Assembly: GCA_963794995.1 (NCBI GenBank)
Contig: CAWCFV010000002.1
Coordinates: 2,480,001 to 2,544,000 of the forward strand
Reading direction: 5' to 3'
Length of the DNA stretch: 64,000 nucleotides
From: CAWCFV01 sp963794995
GTDB lineage: Bacteria; Actinomycetota; Actinomycetes; JACCUZ01
The notes below the pieces were generated by a model. It saw only the letters and a list, made by a program, of their open reading frames with translations, was not told the origin of the DNA and made no database searches. This document shows positions 7,503 through 16,955 of this stretch, piece after piece; within the stretch, counting starts at the first letter, position 1; each line of letters begins with the position of its first letter. The position numbers were made by a program, and so were the translations under genes.

Positions 7503-8909
7503 ATGACGACCCGCACCTTTCCGGCCGGTTTCGTGTGGGGCTCCGCGACGGCGGCCTACCAGATCGAGGGGGCGGCCAGCGAGGACGGCCGCGGGCCCTC
7601 GATCTGGGACACCTTCAGCCACACGCCCGGCCGGACGCTCAACGGCGACACCGGCGACGTCGCCGACGACCACTACCACCGCTGGCAGGAGGACCTCGGC
7701 CACATCGCCGACCTCGGCCTCGGGGCCTACCGGTTCTCCGTCTCCTGGCCGCGCGTGCAGCCGGGCGGCTCGGGCGCATGGAACCAGGCGGGGATCGACT
7801 TCTACTCGCGACTGGTCGACGGCCTGCTCGAGCGCGGCGTGGCGCCGGTGGCCACGATGTACCACTGGGACCTGCCGCAGGAGCTGCAGGACGCGGGTGG
7901 CTGGCCGGTGCGCGACACCGCGCTGCGGTTCGCCGAGTACGCCGCCGGCATCGTGGGGGCTCTCGGCGACCGGGTGCACACCTGGACCACGTTCAACGAG
8001 CCGTGGTGCACGGCGTACCTCGGCTACGCCTCCGGAGTTCATGCCCCGGGAGTCACCGACCCCGCCGCCGCCCTCGCCGCCGTGCACCACCTCAACCTGG
8101 CGCACGGGCTCGCCGGGAGGGTCGTGCGCGAGCAGGCGCCCTCGACGCAGCTCTCGGTGACGCTGAACCTGCACGTCATGCGGCCGGACAGCGACTCGGA
8201 CGCCGACCGGGACGCCGCGCGGCGGATCGACGCGGTCGCCAACCGGGCCTTCCTGGGCCCGATGCTGGAGGGCGCCTACCCGGCCGACCTGCTCTCGGAC
8301 ACCGCGGCGGTCACGGACTGGTCGTTCGTGCGCGACGGTGACGAGAAGACGGCTGCCGTGCCGCTGGACGTGCTCGGGGTCAACTACTACTCCAGCGGCC
8401 GGGTCAAGGCCTGGGACGGCACCTCGGAGCGGTCGACCGCGGACGGGCACGGCGACGGCGCCGCCTCGCCGTGGGTGGGGGCGGGCGACGTCGACTTCCT
8501 GCCGCAGCCCGGTCCGTACACAGCGATGGGCTGGAACATCGACCCCGGCGCGCTGACCGAGCTGCTCCTGCGCCTGCGCGAGCAGTACCCGGACCAGCCG
8601 CTGATGATCACCGAGAACGGTGCGGCGTTCGACGACGAGGTCGCCGCCGACGGTTCGATCCACGACGAGCGCCGGATCGACTACCTGCGGCGGCACCTCG
8701 GTGCGACGGCCGACGCGATCGAGCAGGGCGCCGACGTGCGCGGCTACTTCCTCTGGTCGCTGCTGGACAACTTCGAGTGGTCCTACGGCTACGAGCGGCG
8801 CTTCGGCATCATCCGGGTCGACTACGGCACCCTCGAGCGGACCTGGAAGGACAGCGCGCACTGGTACCGCCGGCTGGTCACGACCGGAGAGCTCGGTGCC
8901 GAGGGCTGA
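7503..8909 (+). CDS. GH1 family beta-glucosidase
   Basis: Cytoplasmic glycoside hydrolase of 468 aa, the usual GH1 length, with no signal peptide. It starts with the family N-terminus (FPAGFVWGSATAAYQIEGA). The general acid/base Glu lies in TFNEPW (about residue 166) and the nucleophile Glu in ITENGAAF (about residue 371). The C-terminal WSLLDNFEWSYGYERRFG is the conserved sugar-binding end. It probably cleaves beta-linked disaccharides such as cellobiose after uptake. It has no transporter nearby, so the substrate is open. The next gene starts inside its last five codons. Confidence 0.93.
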   Translation: MTTRTFPAGFVWGSATAAYQIEGAASEDGRGPSIWDTFSHTPGRTLNGDTGDVADDHYHRWQEDLGHIADLGLGAYRFSVSWPRVQPGGSGAWNQAGIDFYSRLVDGLLERGVAPVATMYHWDLPQELQDAGGWPVRDTALRFAEYAAGIVGALGDRVHTWTTFNEPWCTAYLGYASGVHAPGVTDPAAALAAVHHLNLAHGLAGRVVREQAPSTQLSVTLNLHVMRPDSDSDADRDAARRIDAVANRAFLGPMLEGAYPADLLSDTAAVTDWSFVRDGDEKTAAVPLDVLGVNYYSSGRVKAWDGTSERSTADGHGDGAASPWVGAGDVDFLPQPGPYTAMGWNIDPGALTELLLRLREQYPDQPLMITENGAAFDDEVAADGSIHDERRIDYLRRHLGATADAIEQGADVRGYFLWSLLDNFEWSYGYERRFGIIRVDYGTLERTWKDSAHWYRRLVTTGELGAEG

Positions 8910-9516
8910 GCGCCCGCAGGAGGACGAGGTCGCCGTCGTCCCGGCGAGTGACGCGAGCTGGGCGGACCTGCAGGCCGTCTTCGGCACCCGCGGCGACCCA
9001 TCCCGGTGCTTCTGCCAGCGGTACAAGATGGCGCCGCGCGAGTCGTGGGCCTCGGTCGGCGCCGACGAGCTCGCCTCCCGCCTTCGCGAGCAGAGCGACT
9101 GCGGTCGGACCGACGCGCCCGGCACGACCGGGCTGGTCGCCTACCTCGACGGCGAGCCGGTCGGGTGGTGCGCGGTGGAGCCGCGCCCGGCCTACCAGCG
9201 CCTGCTGCGCAACAGCCGGGTGCCGTGGGACGGCCGCGACGAGGACAAGGCCGACGACAGCGTCTGGGCCGTGACCTGCTTCGTGACCCGCACCGGCTTC
9301 CGTCGCCGCGGCATCAGCCATGCGCTGGCCCGCGCCGCCGTCGGCTTCGCCCGGGACCGCGGCGCCCGGGCGGTCGAGGGCTACCCGATGACGACGACGA
9401 GCGCCCTGCTCGGCGAGCTGCACGTCGGCACCCTGGGCGCCTTCGTCGCCGCCGGGTTCGCCGAGGTCGCCCGCCCCAGCCAGCGTCGCGCCGTCATGCG
9501 CATCGACTTCCGGTAG
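8896..9516 (+). CDS. GNAT family N-acetyltransferase
   Basis: Acetyl-CoA-dependent acetyltransferase of 206 aa. The core GNAT pattern is visible: AVTCFVTRTGFRRRGISHAL is the acetyl-CoA pyrophosphate loop (RRRGIS corresponds to Q/RxxGxG/A). The segment RCFCQRYKMAPRE near the N-terminus, with two cysteines, is typical of an uncharacterised actinobacterial GNAT subfamily. The GTG at 8896 overlaps the end of the GH1 gene by 14 bp and has GGAG upstream, so it is probably translated from the same mRNA. The substrate is unknown. Confidence 0.82.
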   Translation: MPRAERPQEDEVAVVPASDASWADLQAVFGTRGDPSRCFCQRYKMAPRESWASVGADELASRLREQSDCGRTDAPGTTGLVAYLDGEPVGWCAVEPRPAYQRLLRNSRVPWDGRDEDKADDSVWAVTCFVTRTGFRRRGISHALARAAVGFARDRGARAVEGYPMTTTSALLGELHVGTLGAFVAAGFAEVARPSQRRAVMRIDFR

Positions 9517-9543
9517 TCGCCGCCGTCCGCGACCTGACTCGAG

Positions 9544-9616
9544 TGCCCCCGGCAGGATTCGAACCTGCGACGCACGGTTTAGGAAACCGACGCTCTATCC
9601 CCTGAGCTACGAGGGC
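9544..9616 (-). tRNA. tRNA-Arg (anticodon CCT)
   Basis: The minus strand folds into a full cloverleaf. The acceptor arms are GCCCTCG and CGGGGGC, the D arm GCTC/GAGC, and the T arm GCAGG-TTCGAAT-CCTGC. The anticodon loop TTCCTAA has CCT at plus positions 9581-9583. It reads AGG codons. The discriminator base is A and CCA is not encoded. The top pair of the anticodon stem is a T-T mismatch, tolerable in this position. Confidence 0.93.
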
Positions 9617-9702
9617 CGACACTGTGTGACGCCAACGTCCCACAACAGTGCCGGCCAGCGTATCGAGCGCTCCGCGAGCGGCGGGCGGCCGGCGGCGCGG
9701 GG

Positions 9703-9921
9703 CTACTTGTCGTTGGCCTCGAGGGCGACCATCTGGTCGGCCAGGATGAAGAAGGTCGGCGCCCACAGTCCGACGAAGATGCCGAAGCGCTCGGCGTGCG
9801 CGGCGTCGCCGGAGCCCTTCGCAGCCCGCCAGGTGAGGATGCTCGCGCCGATGGAGGCCAGACCGGCCACCTGGAGGACGTCGCTGTTGATGCCAAGGGA
9901 GTGCAGCTTCTGCACGAGCAT
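9703..9921 (-). CDS. small hydrophobic membrane protein, function unknown
   Basis: Protein of 72 aa that I do not recognise beyond looking like a small conserved actinobacterial membrane protein. Two hydrophobic helices are visible: VLQVAGLASIGASILTW (about 15-31) and FGIFVGLWAPTFFILADQMVAL (about 46-67). They are joined by a short charged loop (RAAKGSGDAAHAER). The ATG has GAGGAG eight bases upstream, which supports a real gene. It stands alone between tRNA-Arg and the FAD oxidase. Confidence 0.68.
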   Translation of the reverse strand: MLVQKLHSLGINSDVLQVAGLASIGASILTWRAAKGSGDAAHAERFGIFVGLWAPTFFILADQMVALEANDK

Positions 9922-10052
9922 GGGGTCTCCTCGGTGGGGTCGGCTCGGTGCTATCCCTACCGGTGCACCCGGGCCTGCGGATGCGCGAGGAGAAGCCGTC
10001 GATCGGCGCTCGTCCGCAACCCCGGGCCCGGGATCACTCGCCTATGGCCGTA

Positions 10053-10084
10053 CGGGCCGGGACGCGGTCTCGCGTCCCGGCCCG
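10053..10084 (-). terminator. strong GC hairpin downstream of the FAD oxidase
   Basis: CGGGCCGGGACGC (10053-10065) and GCGTCCCGGCCCG (10072-10084) pair perfectly over 13 bp around a six-base loop. It lies 24 bp past the stop of the FAD oxidase on the minus strand. It has no U-tract, as is common for actinobacterial terminators. Confidence 0.6.
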
Positions 10085-10108
10085 CCGGTTCCCCCCTGAG
10101 CGTGCCGG

Positions 10109-11479
10109 CTACGGCGCGATGTTCTGGTTCAGCCGGAACAGGTTGTCGGGGTCGTAGCGGCGCTTGACCTCGCGGAGCCGGCCGTAGTTGGCGCCGTAGT
10201 TGTCGGCCACCTTGTCCTGGTCGTCGGGCGAGGCGAAGTTGATGTAGCCGCCCGGCTGGGAGTGCGGTGCGATGGCCCCGTAGTAGTCCTTGACCCACTC
10301 GGTGTTGGCCTCGTTGTCGGCCGGGTCCGGCCACATGCCTGCGATCACGGTGGCGAAGGTCGCGTCGCGGTGCCCGAAGGCCGTGGAGTCCGCCGCGACG
10401 TCGTGGCACGCGCCGTTGATCGGGTACAGGTGCACGGTCGAGTTGACCACCGGCACCTTCGGCCCGTGCTCGACGTGCGCCGCGATGACCTCCGGCGTGA
10501 GGTCGCCGCCGAAGCTGGCCTTCCAGTAGTGCTGCAGCCCGGGCGGCACCAGAGCGTCGAATGCGCTGTTCAGCGCGGCGTACGGCATCGTGCCCACGTG
10601 CTCGGCCACCGGCGCCGCCACGTCCCGGAAGCCCTGCAGGATCTTCTCGCCGTCGGACTCCGCGCCCGTCCAGCAGGAGACCACCGCGACGAACGGCTCG
10701 CCGACCCGGTCCTCCGGGACGAACGGCAGCGGGGGCGCGATCTGGAAGGCGGGGAACCCGCCGTACTCCCGCGGCGCGGTGCGGATGAAGTCGCCGAAGT
10801 AGGCCAGGATGTCCGCGGCCGCGGAGAGCTCGAAGAACATCGGGCCGCCGTAGATGTCGGACACCGGGTGCAGCCGGAAGGTGAACTCGGTGACCACCCC
10901 GAAGTTGCCGCCGCCGCCGCGCAGCCCCCAGAACAGGTCCGGGTGCTCGGTCTCGCTCGCCGTCACGATGGTGCCGTCGGCGGTCACCACCTGGGCCGAG
11001 ACGAGGTTGTCGCAGGACAGCCCGTAGCCCCGGGCCAGGTAGCCGATGCCGCCGCCGAGGGTCAGGCCCCCGACGCCGGTGGACGAGACGATCCCGCCGG
11101 TGGTGGCCAGCCCGTGCATGCCGGTCGCCTCGTTGAAGCCGTTCCAGGTCACGCCGCCGCCGGCGCGCGCGAGGCGCTTCTCGGGATCCACCTCGACCCG
11201 GTTCAGCCCGGAGAGGTCGGCCACCACGGCGTCGTCCGCCGTGCCGAAGCCCGGGACGCTGTGACCCCCGCCGCGGACCGCGATCGGGCTACCGGACTCG
11301 GCGGCGTGCCGGACCACGGCGGCGACGTCGGCGGCGTCGGCGCAGCGCACCACTGCGGCGGGTCGCTTGTCGATCATCTGGTTGTAGACGTGCCGGGCGT
11401 CCTCGTACTCGCCGTCGCGCGGGGTCACGACCGTGCCGGTCACCCGCTCGGTCAGGTCCTTGATGGTCTGGGTGGTCAC
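10109..11479 (-). CDS. FAD-linked oxidoreductase of the berberine-bridge (BBE) family
   Basis: Flavoenzyme of about 456 aa with an N-terminal FAD_binding_4 (PCMH) domain and a C-terminal BBE segment (NYGANYGRLREVKRRYDP). The attachment histidine is in AVRGGGHSVPGFG. At the place where bicovalent members carry a cysteine, the sequence reads ATTGGIVSSTGVGG with no Cys, so only a single 8-alpha-histidyl FAD link is expected. No signal peptide. GTG starts at 11479 and 11488 are both possible; the first is better spaced from GGAAAGG. The substrate is unknown (sugars or aromatic alcohols in this family). It is divergent from a LAL regulator across a 22-bp palindrome, which suggests control by it. 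Confidence 0.88.
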   Translation of the reverse strand: MTTQTIKDLTERVTGTVVTPRDGEYEDARHVYNQMIDKRPAAVVRCADAADVAAVVRHAAESGSPIAVRGGGHSVPGFGTADDAVVADLSGLNRVEVDPEKRLARAGGGVTWNGFNEATGMHGLATTGGIVSSTGVGGLTLGGGIGYLARGYGLSCDNLVSAQVVTADGTIVTASETEHPDLFWGLRGGGGNFGVVTEFTFRLHPVSDIYGGPMFFELSAAADILAYFGDFIRTAPREYGGFPAFQIAPPLPFVPEDRVGEPFVAVVSCWTGAESDGEKILQGFRDVAAPVAEHVGTMPYAALNSAFDALVPPGLQHYWKASFGGDLTPEVIAAHVEHGPKVPVVNSTVHLYPINGACHDVAADSTAFGHRDATFATVIAGMWPDPADNEANTEWVKDYYGAIAPHSQPGGYINFASPDDQDKVADNYGANYGRLREVKRRYDPDNLFRLNQNIAP

Positions 11480-11581
11480 GTCGCGCACAACCTTTCCGGG
11501 TCGTTGTCTCGTGCTGCCGACGTTAGGCAGCGGCGCCGCGGCGCGCATGACCTGAACTGCCCCACGTGGAGGTGCGCGGCC

Positions 11582-11603
11582 CGATGGTCAGATCTGACCA
11601 TCG
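11582..11603. promoter_or_regulatory. 22-bp perfect palindrome, candidate operator
   Basis: The half-site CGATGGTCAGA is followed immediately by its exact reverse complement. The palindrome sits in the 157-bp divergent gap, about 100 bp before the FAD oxidase and 33 bp before the LAL regulator. An 11+11 bp repeat without spacer at this place is far above chance. The binding protein is not known: it could be the LAL protein itself or an unlinked dimeric repressor. Confidence 0.65.
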
Positions 11604-11636
11604 ACGGCGCCGCGGATCCCCCCATACCGTGATCGA

Positions 11637-14562
11637 ATGGCCGGCTGGAGTGGTCCGGCGTTGCCGCCACGGTGGGCCCAGGGTGGCGCGCCGAGGCTCG
11701 TCGGCCGCGGCCGCGAGCTGGTGGTGTTCGAGAAGGCGTGGGCCGCGGTGGCGGAGGGCAGCCGCCAGGCGGTCTTCCTCGGCGGCGAGCCGGGCGCCGG
11801 CAAGTCGCGGCTGCTCGGCGAGGTCGCGGCCCGGCTGCACGCCGAGGGCGCCGCCGTGCTGCTGGGCACCTGCGTGCGCGAGTACGGGCCGCCCTACCAG
11901 CCGTTCGTCGAGCCCGTCGGACTCCTCCACGACGCCCTCGCGTCCGGCGAGCTGCAGGTGCCCGGCCCGCCTGACCAGCGCGAGCTGGTGCTGCGACGCC
12001 TGGCCACGGTGGCCGGGTTGCGGCAGCCGGCCGAGCCGGAGGCGGTCGCGACCACGGAGTACCGCCGGGTGCTCTATGACGCCGTGCTCCGAGCCCTGAC
12101 GTGCGCGGCCGCCGACCGGCCGGTCGTGCTCCTGCTCGACGACCTGCACTGGGCCGGCGCGTCGGCGATGAACCTGCTCAGCTACGTCGTCGAGCACAGC
12201 GCCGACGAACGGCTCCTGGTCGTGGGTGCGCAGCGGACGACCGCGCCGGACCGCTCGCCCCAGCTGGGCCGCACCGTCGCGCAGCTCTACCGCCTGGACG
12301 GCGTGCGGCGGCTGGACCTGCCCGGGCTGGACACCGAGGACATCACCGACTACCTGCTGGGCACCGGCGGGGACCTCACCGCCGGCCGCGCCAGGGTCGC
12401 CGCCGCGATCCTGCGCGACCAGACCGGCGGCAACCCCTTCTTCCTGCGCGAGCTCTGGCGCGACCTCGACGCCCGCGGCGGCGTGGCCGCGCTGCGCTCG
12501 GCGACCTTCTCCCCGCCCGAGTCGGTGCGCGACACCCTGGCCGCCCGCCTGGACCGGCTGGAGGCGCCGCACCGGCAGGTCGTCGAGCTGGCCGCCGTGG
12601 TCGGTGAGGAGTTCGACCTGGCGACGCTGCTGGCCGCGGGCGAGTGGACGGCGGACACCACGCTGGCCGCTGTCGACGAGGCGGTGGCGTTCGGCCTGGT
12701 CGAGGAGACCTCGGACGGTTCCGGCGCCTACCGCTTCCTGCACGCGCTGGCGCAGCAGACCGTGCTCGAGCTGATGCCCTCGTCGCGCCGGGTCGCGACG
12801 CATGCCCGCATCGCGCAGACCCTCGAGCAGTCGGCGGGCGACCTGCCGGTGCGCCGGCTCGCCCACCACTACGCCAACGCCAGGGTCCTCGGTCACGGCG
12901 ACAAGGCCCTGCGCTACCTGCTCGAGGCGGCCCGGCTGGCGGCCGCCAGCCTGGCCCACGAAGAGGCCGCGCGCTGGTTCGAGCAGGCGGCCGCCCTCAC
13001 CGTGGACGCGACCCGCGCGAGTCGTACCTGTTCGCGGCGGCCGCGAGCCACCTGCTCGGCGGGGACTTCGCCCTCGCGCGGACCCTGTTCGAGCAGGTGT
13101 CCACGACGGTCGACCCGCAGCGCAAGGTCGAGGCAGCGATCGGCTACGAGTCCGCGTCCTGGCGTCCCGGGACGACCGGGCCACCGGGCCGTCGAGCTGC
13201 TCACGGACGCGCTCGCGACGATCGACCGTGACGACACGGACCCGCTCTACATCCGGGCGATGGCCAGCCTGGGCCGGGCCCTCGCCTTCACGGGCGCGGT
13301 CGACCAGGCGTCGGACCGTCGGGAGCCGGGCCGTCGACCTGGCCCGCCGGGCCGACGACGACCGGCTGCTGGCCGACACGCTGCAGGCCAGCCTGTGGCT
13401 CGGCGTCCGCCCGGCGGACGCCCCCGCCCGGCTCGAGCGGGCCGACGAGCTGGCGGCCCTGGCGCTGCGCACCGGCGACCTGGGCCACCTCGGGCCGGCG
13501 GCGCACTACCGGGGGGTCCTCTCGTACCTGCAGGGTGACCCGGCGGGATGGATCGGCGCGCACCGTGACCTGCTCCGGGTGGCCCGCAGCACGGGCCAGG
13601 AGTTCTTCGCCTACATGGCCGGCTGCCTCGACTTCGCCCGGCAGCTGGCGTCGGGCCAGCTGGACGCGGCCGAGACGACGTGCGCCGCCCTGCTCGACTT
13701 CGGCAACTCGTTCGGCACCGATGACACCGAGGGCTCCTACGGGCTGCAGATGTTCATGGTCCGTCGCGAGCGCGGGGACCTCCAGCAGGTGCGCCACCTC
13801 GTCTCCGGCGACGAGCGGCCGGACGAGCACTGGACGCCGGGGCTGCTCGCGATGTACACCGAGCTCGGTCTCCAGAAGCCGGCCGTCCGGCTGCTGCGAC
13901 GGATGCTGGACGAGGACGTCGCCCGGTACGAGAGCTCCGCCGAGTGGCCTGCCGTGCTCACCTTCCTGGTCGAGGCGGCGGTGGCGGCGCAGGACGCCGG
14001 GTCGGCGACGCGGCTGCGGCCGATGCTGGCGGAGTTCGCCGGGCTCAACCTGGTCGCCGGCCAGTTCGTCGCGATCTTCGGCAGCGCCGACCGCTACCTC
14101 GGGATGACCGACTCGCTGCTGGGGCGCGGCGACCCGGTCGAGTGGTTCGCGAGCGCGGCGGAGATGGACACCCGGATGGGCGCGACAGCTCACCTGGCGC
14201 AGACCCTCGCCGCGCACGCGCACCACCTGCGCCGGGTGCAGGCGCCGCCGGAGCAGGTGCGCGAGGTCGCCGGGCAGGCGCGGGTGCTCGTGGACGACCT
14301 CGGGCTGCGGCGGGTGGGCCGGGTGCTCGACGGGCTCGGCCTGGACGCCGGGCCGGTCGCCGGACCGGACGGGCTGACCGCCAGGGAGTCGGAGGTCCTG
14401 CGGCTGGTGGCCGTGGGGCTCAGCAACCGGGAGATCGCCCGGCGCCTGGTGATCAGCCAGAACACCGCGGCCAACCACGTGCGCAGCATCCTGGTCAAGA
14501 CCGGCTGCGGGAACCGCACCCAGGCGGCGCACTACGCCGTCTCCCGCGGGCTGATGCCCTAG
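11637..14562 (+). CDS. LAL-type (AAA ATPase-LuxR) transcriptional regulator, apparent frameshifts
   Basis: Large ATP-binding LuxR regulator of about 975 codons. Walker A is GGEPGAGKSRLL (about residue 46) and Walker B is VVLLLDDLHWAG. A long helical TPR-like middle part follows, and the C-terminal LuxR helix-turn-helix reads LTARESEVLRLVAVGLSNREI. The frame breaks three times: near 13015 (two extra bases or one missing), near 13180 (one extra base) and near 13317 (one extra base). Protein sequence of the same type resumes each time and the gene ends normally with its DNA-binding domain. This suggests sequence errors rather than a dead gene. It is divergent from the FAD oxidase and likely to respond to a metabolite or sugar. 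Confidence 0.82.
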
Positions 14563-14583
14563 CCGCGGAAGCAGCCGGACGGG

Positions 14584-14853
14584 TCAGACCCCGCTCAGCG
14601 ACCCGTCGGCCTCGACCCGCGCGGTGACCTCGACGATCACGTCGGCCGGCAGCCCGGCTCGCTCGGCGGCGTCGCGGATGGACTGCGCCGAGGGCGCCTC
14701 GTAGAGGCAGTAGGTCTTGCGCTTGTCGGCCGAGAGGAACGAGTACAGCCAGCGCACCCCCTCGTCGTCGTTGATCCGGTTGATGCCGGCGACGCCCTCG
14801 GTGGTGAGCTCGAGCTCGTCGGCATAGCGCCGTTCGATCATGAACACAGGCAT
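14584..14853 (-). CDS. DUF4242 family protein (nickel-binding-like)
   Basis: Small ferredoxin-fold protein of 89 aa matching DUF4242. It starts MPVFMIERRYADEL and contains INRINDDEGVRWLYSFLS and KTYCLYEAPSAQSIRDAAERAG, all typical of the family. Some family members bind nickel (family knowledge from Streptomyces); the role here is unproven. It lies 61 bp downstream of the multicopper oxidase on the same strand and may be co-transcribed, which would fit a metal-related role. Confidence 0.8.
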   Translation of the reverse strand: MPVFMIERRYADELELTTEGVAGINRINDDEGVRWLYSFLSADKRKTYCLYEAPSAQSIRDAAERAGLPADVIVEVTARVEADGSLSGV

Positions 14854-14914
14854 CTGGTCAGCCCTCCCGGTCGACCTCCACCGTAGCCCCGGCAGCGGTC
14901 GGGACGCCCGCGGC

Positions 14915-16804
14915 TCAGAGCGTGCGCGCCAGGGCCGCAGGTCCCCGCGCGGGCCGGTACACGTAGCCCTTCGGCAGCTTCTCGGTGCCGGGGTCGACCA
15001 CGGCGAACTGGGCCATCAGCCCGTTGTCCTCGTGGTCGAGCATGTGGCAGTGGATCATGAAGACGCCGGTGTGGTCGGTGAACTTCGCGCGCACCCGGAC
15101 CCGTTCGCCCGGGTCCAGCCGCCAGGTGTCCTCGAGACCGCGCTCCCAGGCGGGGGGCCGCTTGCCGTTGCGGCTCACCGTGCGCCACAGCTCCTGGTGG
15201 AGGTGCACGAAGTGGGTCATGTCTGTGTCGTTGCGCAGCTCCCACAGCTGGGTCGACCCTTCCTCGACCGTGTGCACGACCCGGCGCGGGTCGAACACCC
15301 GGCCGTTGAACGTCCAGGCCGCGCCGTGCTTGCCGTGGTGCAGCCCGACCGACCAGACGGCGGAGACCTTCCTGGGCAGCTTCATGGCGGGCGGCGGACG
15401 CAGCCTCGACGGAAGACGGCTCGGGTCGGTCGCCTCGCTGCGCACCCGGAACTGCATGATCTGCGCCGTGGGTGAGCCCGCCCCGCCGGGCGGTGCGTCC
15501 GGCCGGGCGATGCTCTCCAGGACGACGTCCCTGCCGAGCGCGCCGCTGAAGTCGACGAGGACGTCGGCCCGCTGTGCCGGGCCGAGCAGGATGTGCTGCC
15601 GCACGACGGCCCGGGGGAGCAGCCCGTTGCCCGTGCCGATCTGGACGAACGGCCGTCCGTCGGAGAGCGCGAAGTCGTAGGCGGTGAACGGCGAGGTGTT
15701 GACCAGCCGCAGGCGGTACTTGCGGGCGGCGACGTCGAGGTACGGCGCGAACCGGCCGTTGACAAGGATCCGGTCGCCGACGGTGGCGTCGTTCGGCGGC
15801 GCCATCGGACCGTGCATCGGCGCCATGTGGTGCATCACCGGGACCAGCTGGTTGTCCTGGTCGAGGCTGCGCTCCGACACCATCAGCGGTACGTCGTACC
15901 GGCCGGTGGGCAGGCCGAGCTTCCTGGTCCAGCGGTCGTTGACGAGGAACATGCCCTGCTGCCCGAGCCAGTTGTTCCGCGTCGTCACCCCCATCCGGTG
16001 GTCGTGGTACCAGAAGAACGCGGCCGGCTGCGGGCGCCCCTCGTCGACCAGCGGGTACCGGTAGGTCCTGGACCTACCGGCCGGGATGAGGAAGCGCGTC
16101 GGCTGGCCGTCGTCCTGGTAGCGCTGGTGGCCGCCGTGCAGGTGGACGGACAGCTTGGTCGGCGAGGGGAGCCGGTTGACGAACCTGACCCTCGTGGCCC
16201 GACCGGCCGGGCGCACGATCGTCGGACCGGGGTAGGTGCCGCCGTAGGTCCACATCTGGGTCAGGGGTCCGGTCGGCATCACCCGCACACCGGCGCGCAC
16301 CACGGGGATCCGGATCCGCGCCGAGCGCAGCACCGGCGGCTGCACCAGCGGCTGCTCGAAGGACAGCGGCGCGGGCCGCACCCCGCCGCCGCTCCCGGTG
16401 ATCGTGAGCGTGCCCCGCATCGTCGCGGCGTGGAAGATGCAGTGGAAGGGGTACGTGCCCGGCGCCAGCGCCCCGACCCCGTCCACGGTCGCGCTGCCGC
16501 CCGCGTCGACGACCACCGAGAACAGCGGGTTGCCGCTGGCGTCGCGGTCGTCGGCCGTCACCGAGTGCCGGGCATCGTCGAAGTTGACCACGCCGAGCGT
16601 GCCGCCCTGGGCCAGCTCGACGCGCGGCGTGGCGAAGCCGGCGAAGGTGCCGCCGCGGTCGATGCGCACCGTCGCGGCCTGGGGCGCCTCGGCGGCGGCG
16701 TTCGCCGTGGCTGCCCCGAGCTCCGGCGGATCGACCGCGGCGGGCGCGAGCAGGACGACGAGAGTGAGGGCGGCGACGAGGCGCCGCAGGGGTCCTCGCA
16801 GCAC
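14915..16804 (-). CDS. exported multicopper oxidase with an extra N-terminal cupredoxin domain
   Basis: Laccase-like oxidase of 629 aa that oxidises phenols or metal ions with reduction of O2 to water. A signal peptide covers about residues 1-37. Residues 45-135 form an additional plastocyanin-like domain (YPFHCIFHAATMRGTLTI has Cys, His and Met ligands). The three-domain oxidase follows. All four copper motifs are intact: VHLHGGH, FFWYHDHRMG, THFVHLHQ and HCHMLDHEDNGLM, the last with the type 1 axial Met. It has no Tat motif. It is divergent from a secreted protein that itself looks like a cupredoxin, a possible electron or copper partner. Confidence 0.92.
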   Translation of the reverse strand: MLRGPLRRLVAALTLVVLLAPAAVDPPELGAATANAAAEAPQAATVRIDRGGTFAGFATPRVELAQGGTLGVVNFDDARHSVTADDRDASGNPLFSVVVDAGGSATVDGVGALAPGTYPFHCIFHAATMRGTLTITGSGGGVRPAPLSFEQPLVQPPVLRSARIRIPVVRAGVRVMPTGPLTQMWTYGGTYPGPTIVRPAGRATRVRFVNRLPSPTKLSVHLHGGHQRYQDDGQPTRFLIPAGRSRTYRYPLVDEGRPQPAAFFWYHDHRMGVTTRNNWLGQQGMFLVNDRWTRKLGLPTGRYDVPLMVSERSLDQDNQLVPVMHHMAPMHGPMAPPNDATVGDRILVNGRFAPYLDVAARKYRLRLVNTSPFTAYDFALSDGRPFVQIGTGNGLLPRAVVRQHILLGPAQRADVLVDFSGALGRDVVLESIARPDAPPGGAGSPTAQIMQFRVRSEATDPSRLPSRLRPPPAMKLPRKVSAVWSVGLHHGKHGAAWTFNGRVFDPRRVVHTVEEGSTQLWELRNDTDMTHFVHLHQELWRTVSRNGKRPPAWERGLEDTWRLDPGERVRVRAKFTDHTGVFMIHCHMLDHEDNGLMAQFAVVDPGTEKLPKGYVYRPARGPAALARTL

Positions 16805-16955
16805 GCCGGAATGTTGGCACAGGCTGGTCTGAGGGGGAGCAGGATTTGCGGAAGTGCCCCGGCCCGGACAAGAAAAAAAGTCCGCCCAAGGGCTGGTCCG
16901 GAGGCAGCCGTGGGTCTAATCTCCGGCCCAACTTTCCAGCCGTGAGGGGGCCTAG
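16805..16955. promoter_or_regulatory. divergent promoter region with A-loop hairpin
   Basis: The 151-bp gap between the two divergent exported genes holds a short hairpin, CGGAC (16865-16869) and GTCCG (16880-16884), around an A-rich 10-base loop. It also holds a TAATCT at 16917-16922 that could be a -10 element for the plus-strand gene. I see no convincing -35. The A-tract is conspicuous in such GC-rich DNA. Confidence 0.3.

Noticed and set aside
11637..14562. LAL regulator as a decayed pseudogene
   Set aside because: Three shifts are present, but the protein resumes in good order each time, no internal stop or deletion is seen, and the LuxR domain is intact. Errors in the sequence explain it better.
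16865..16884. A-rich hairpin as a Rho-independent terminator
   Set aside because: The A-run is in the loop, not behind the stem, and the stem is only five pairs between two divergent genes where no transcript should end.
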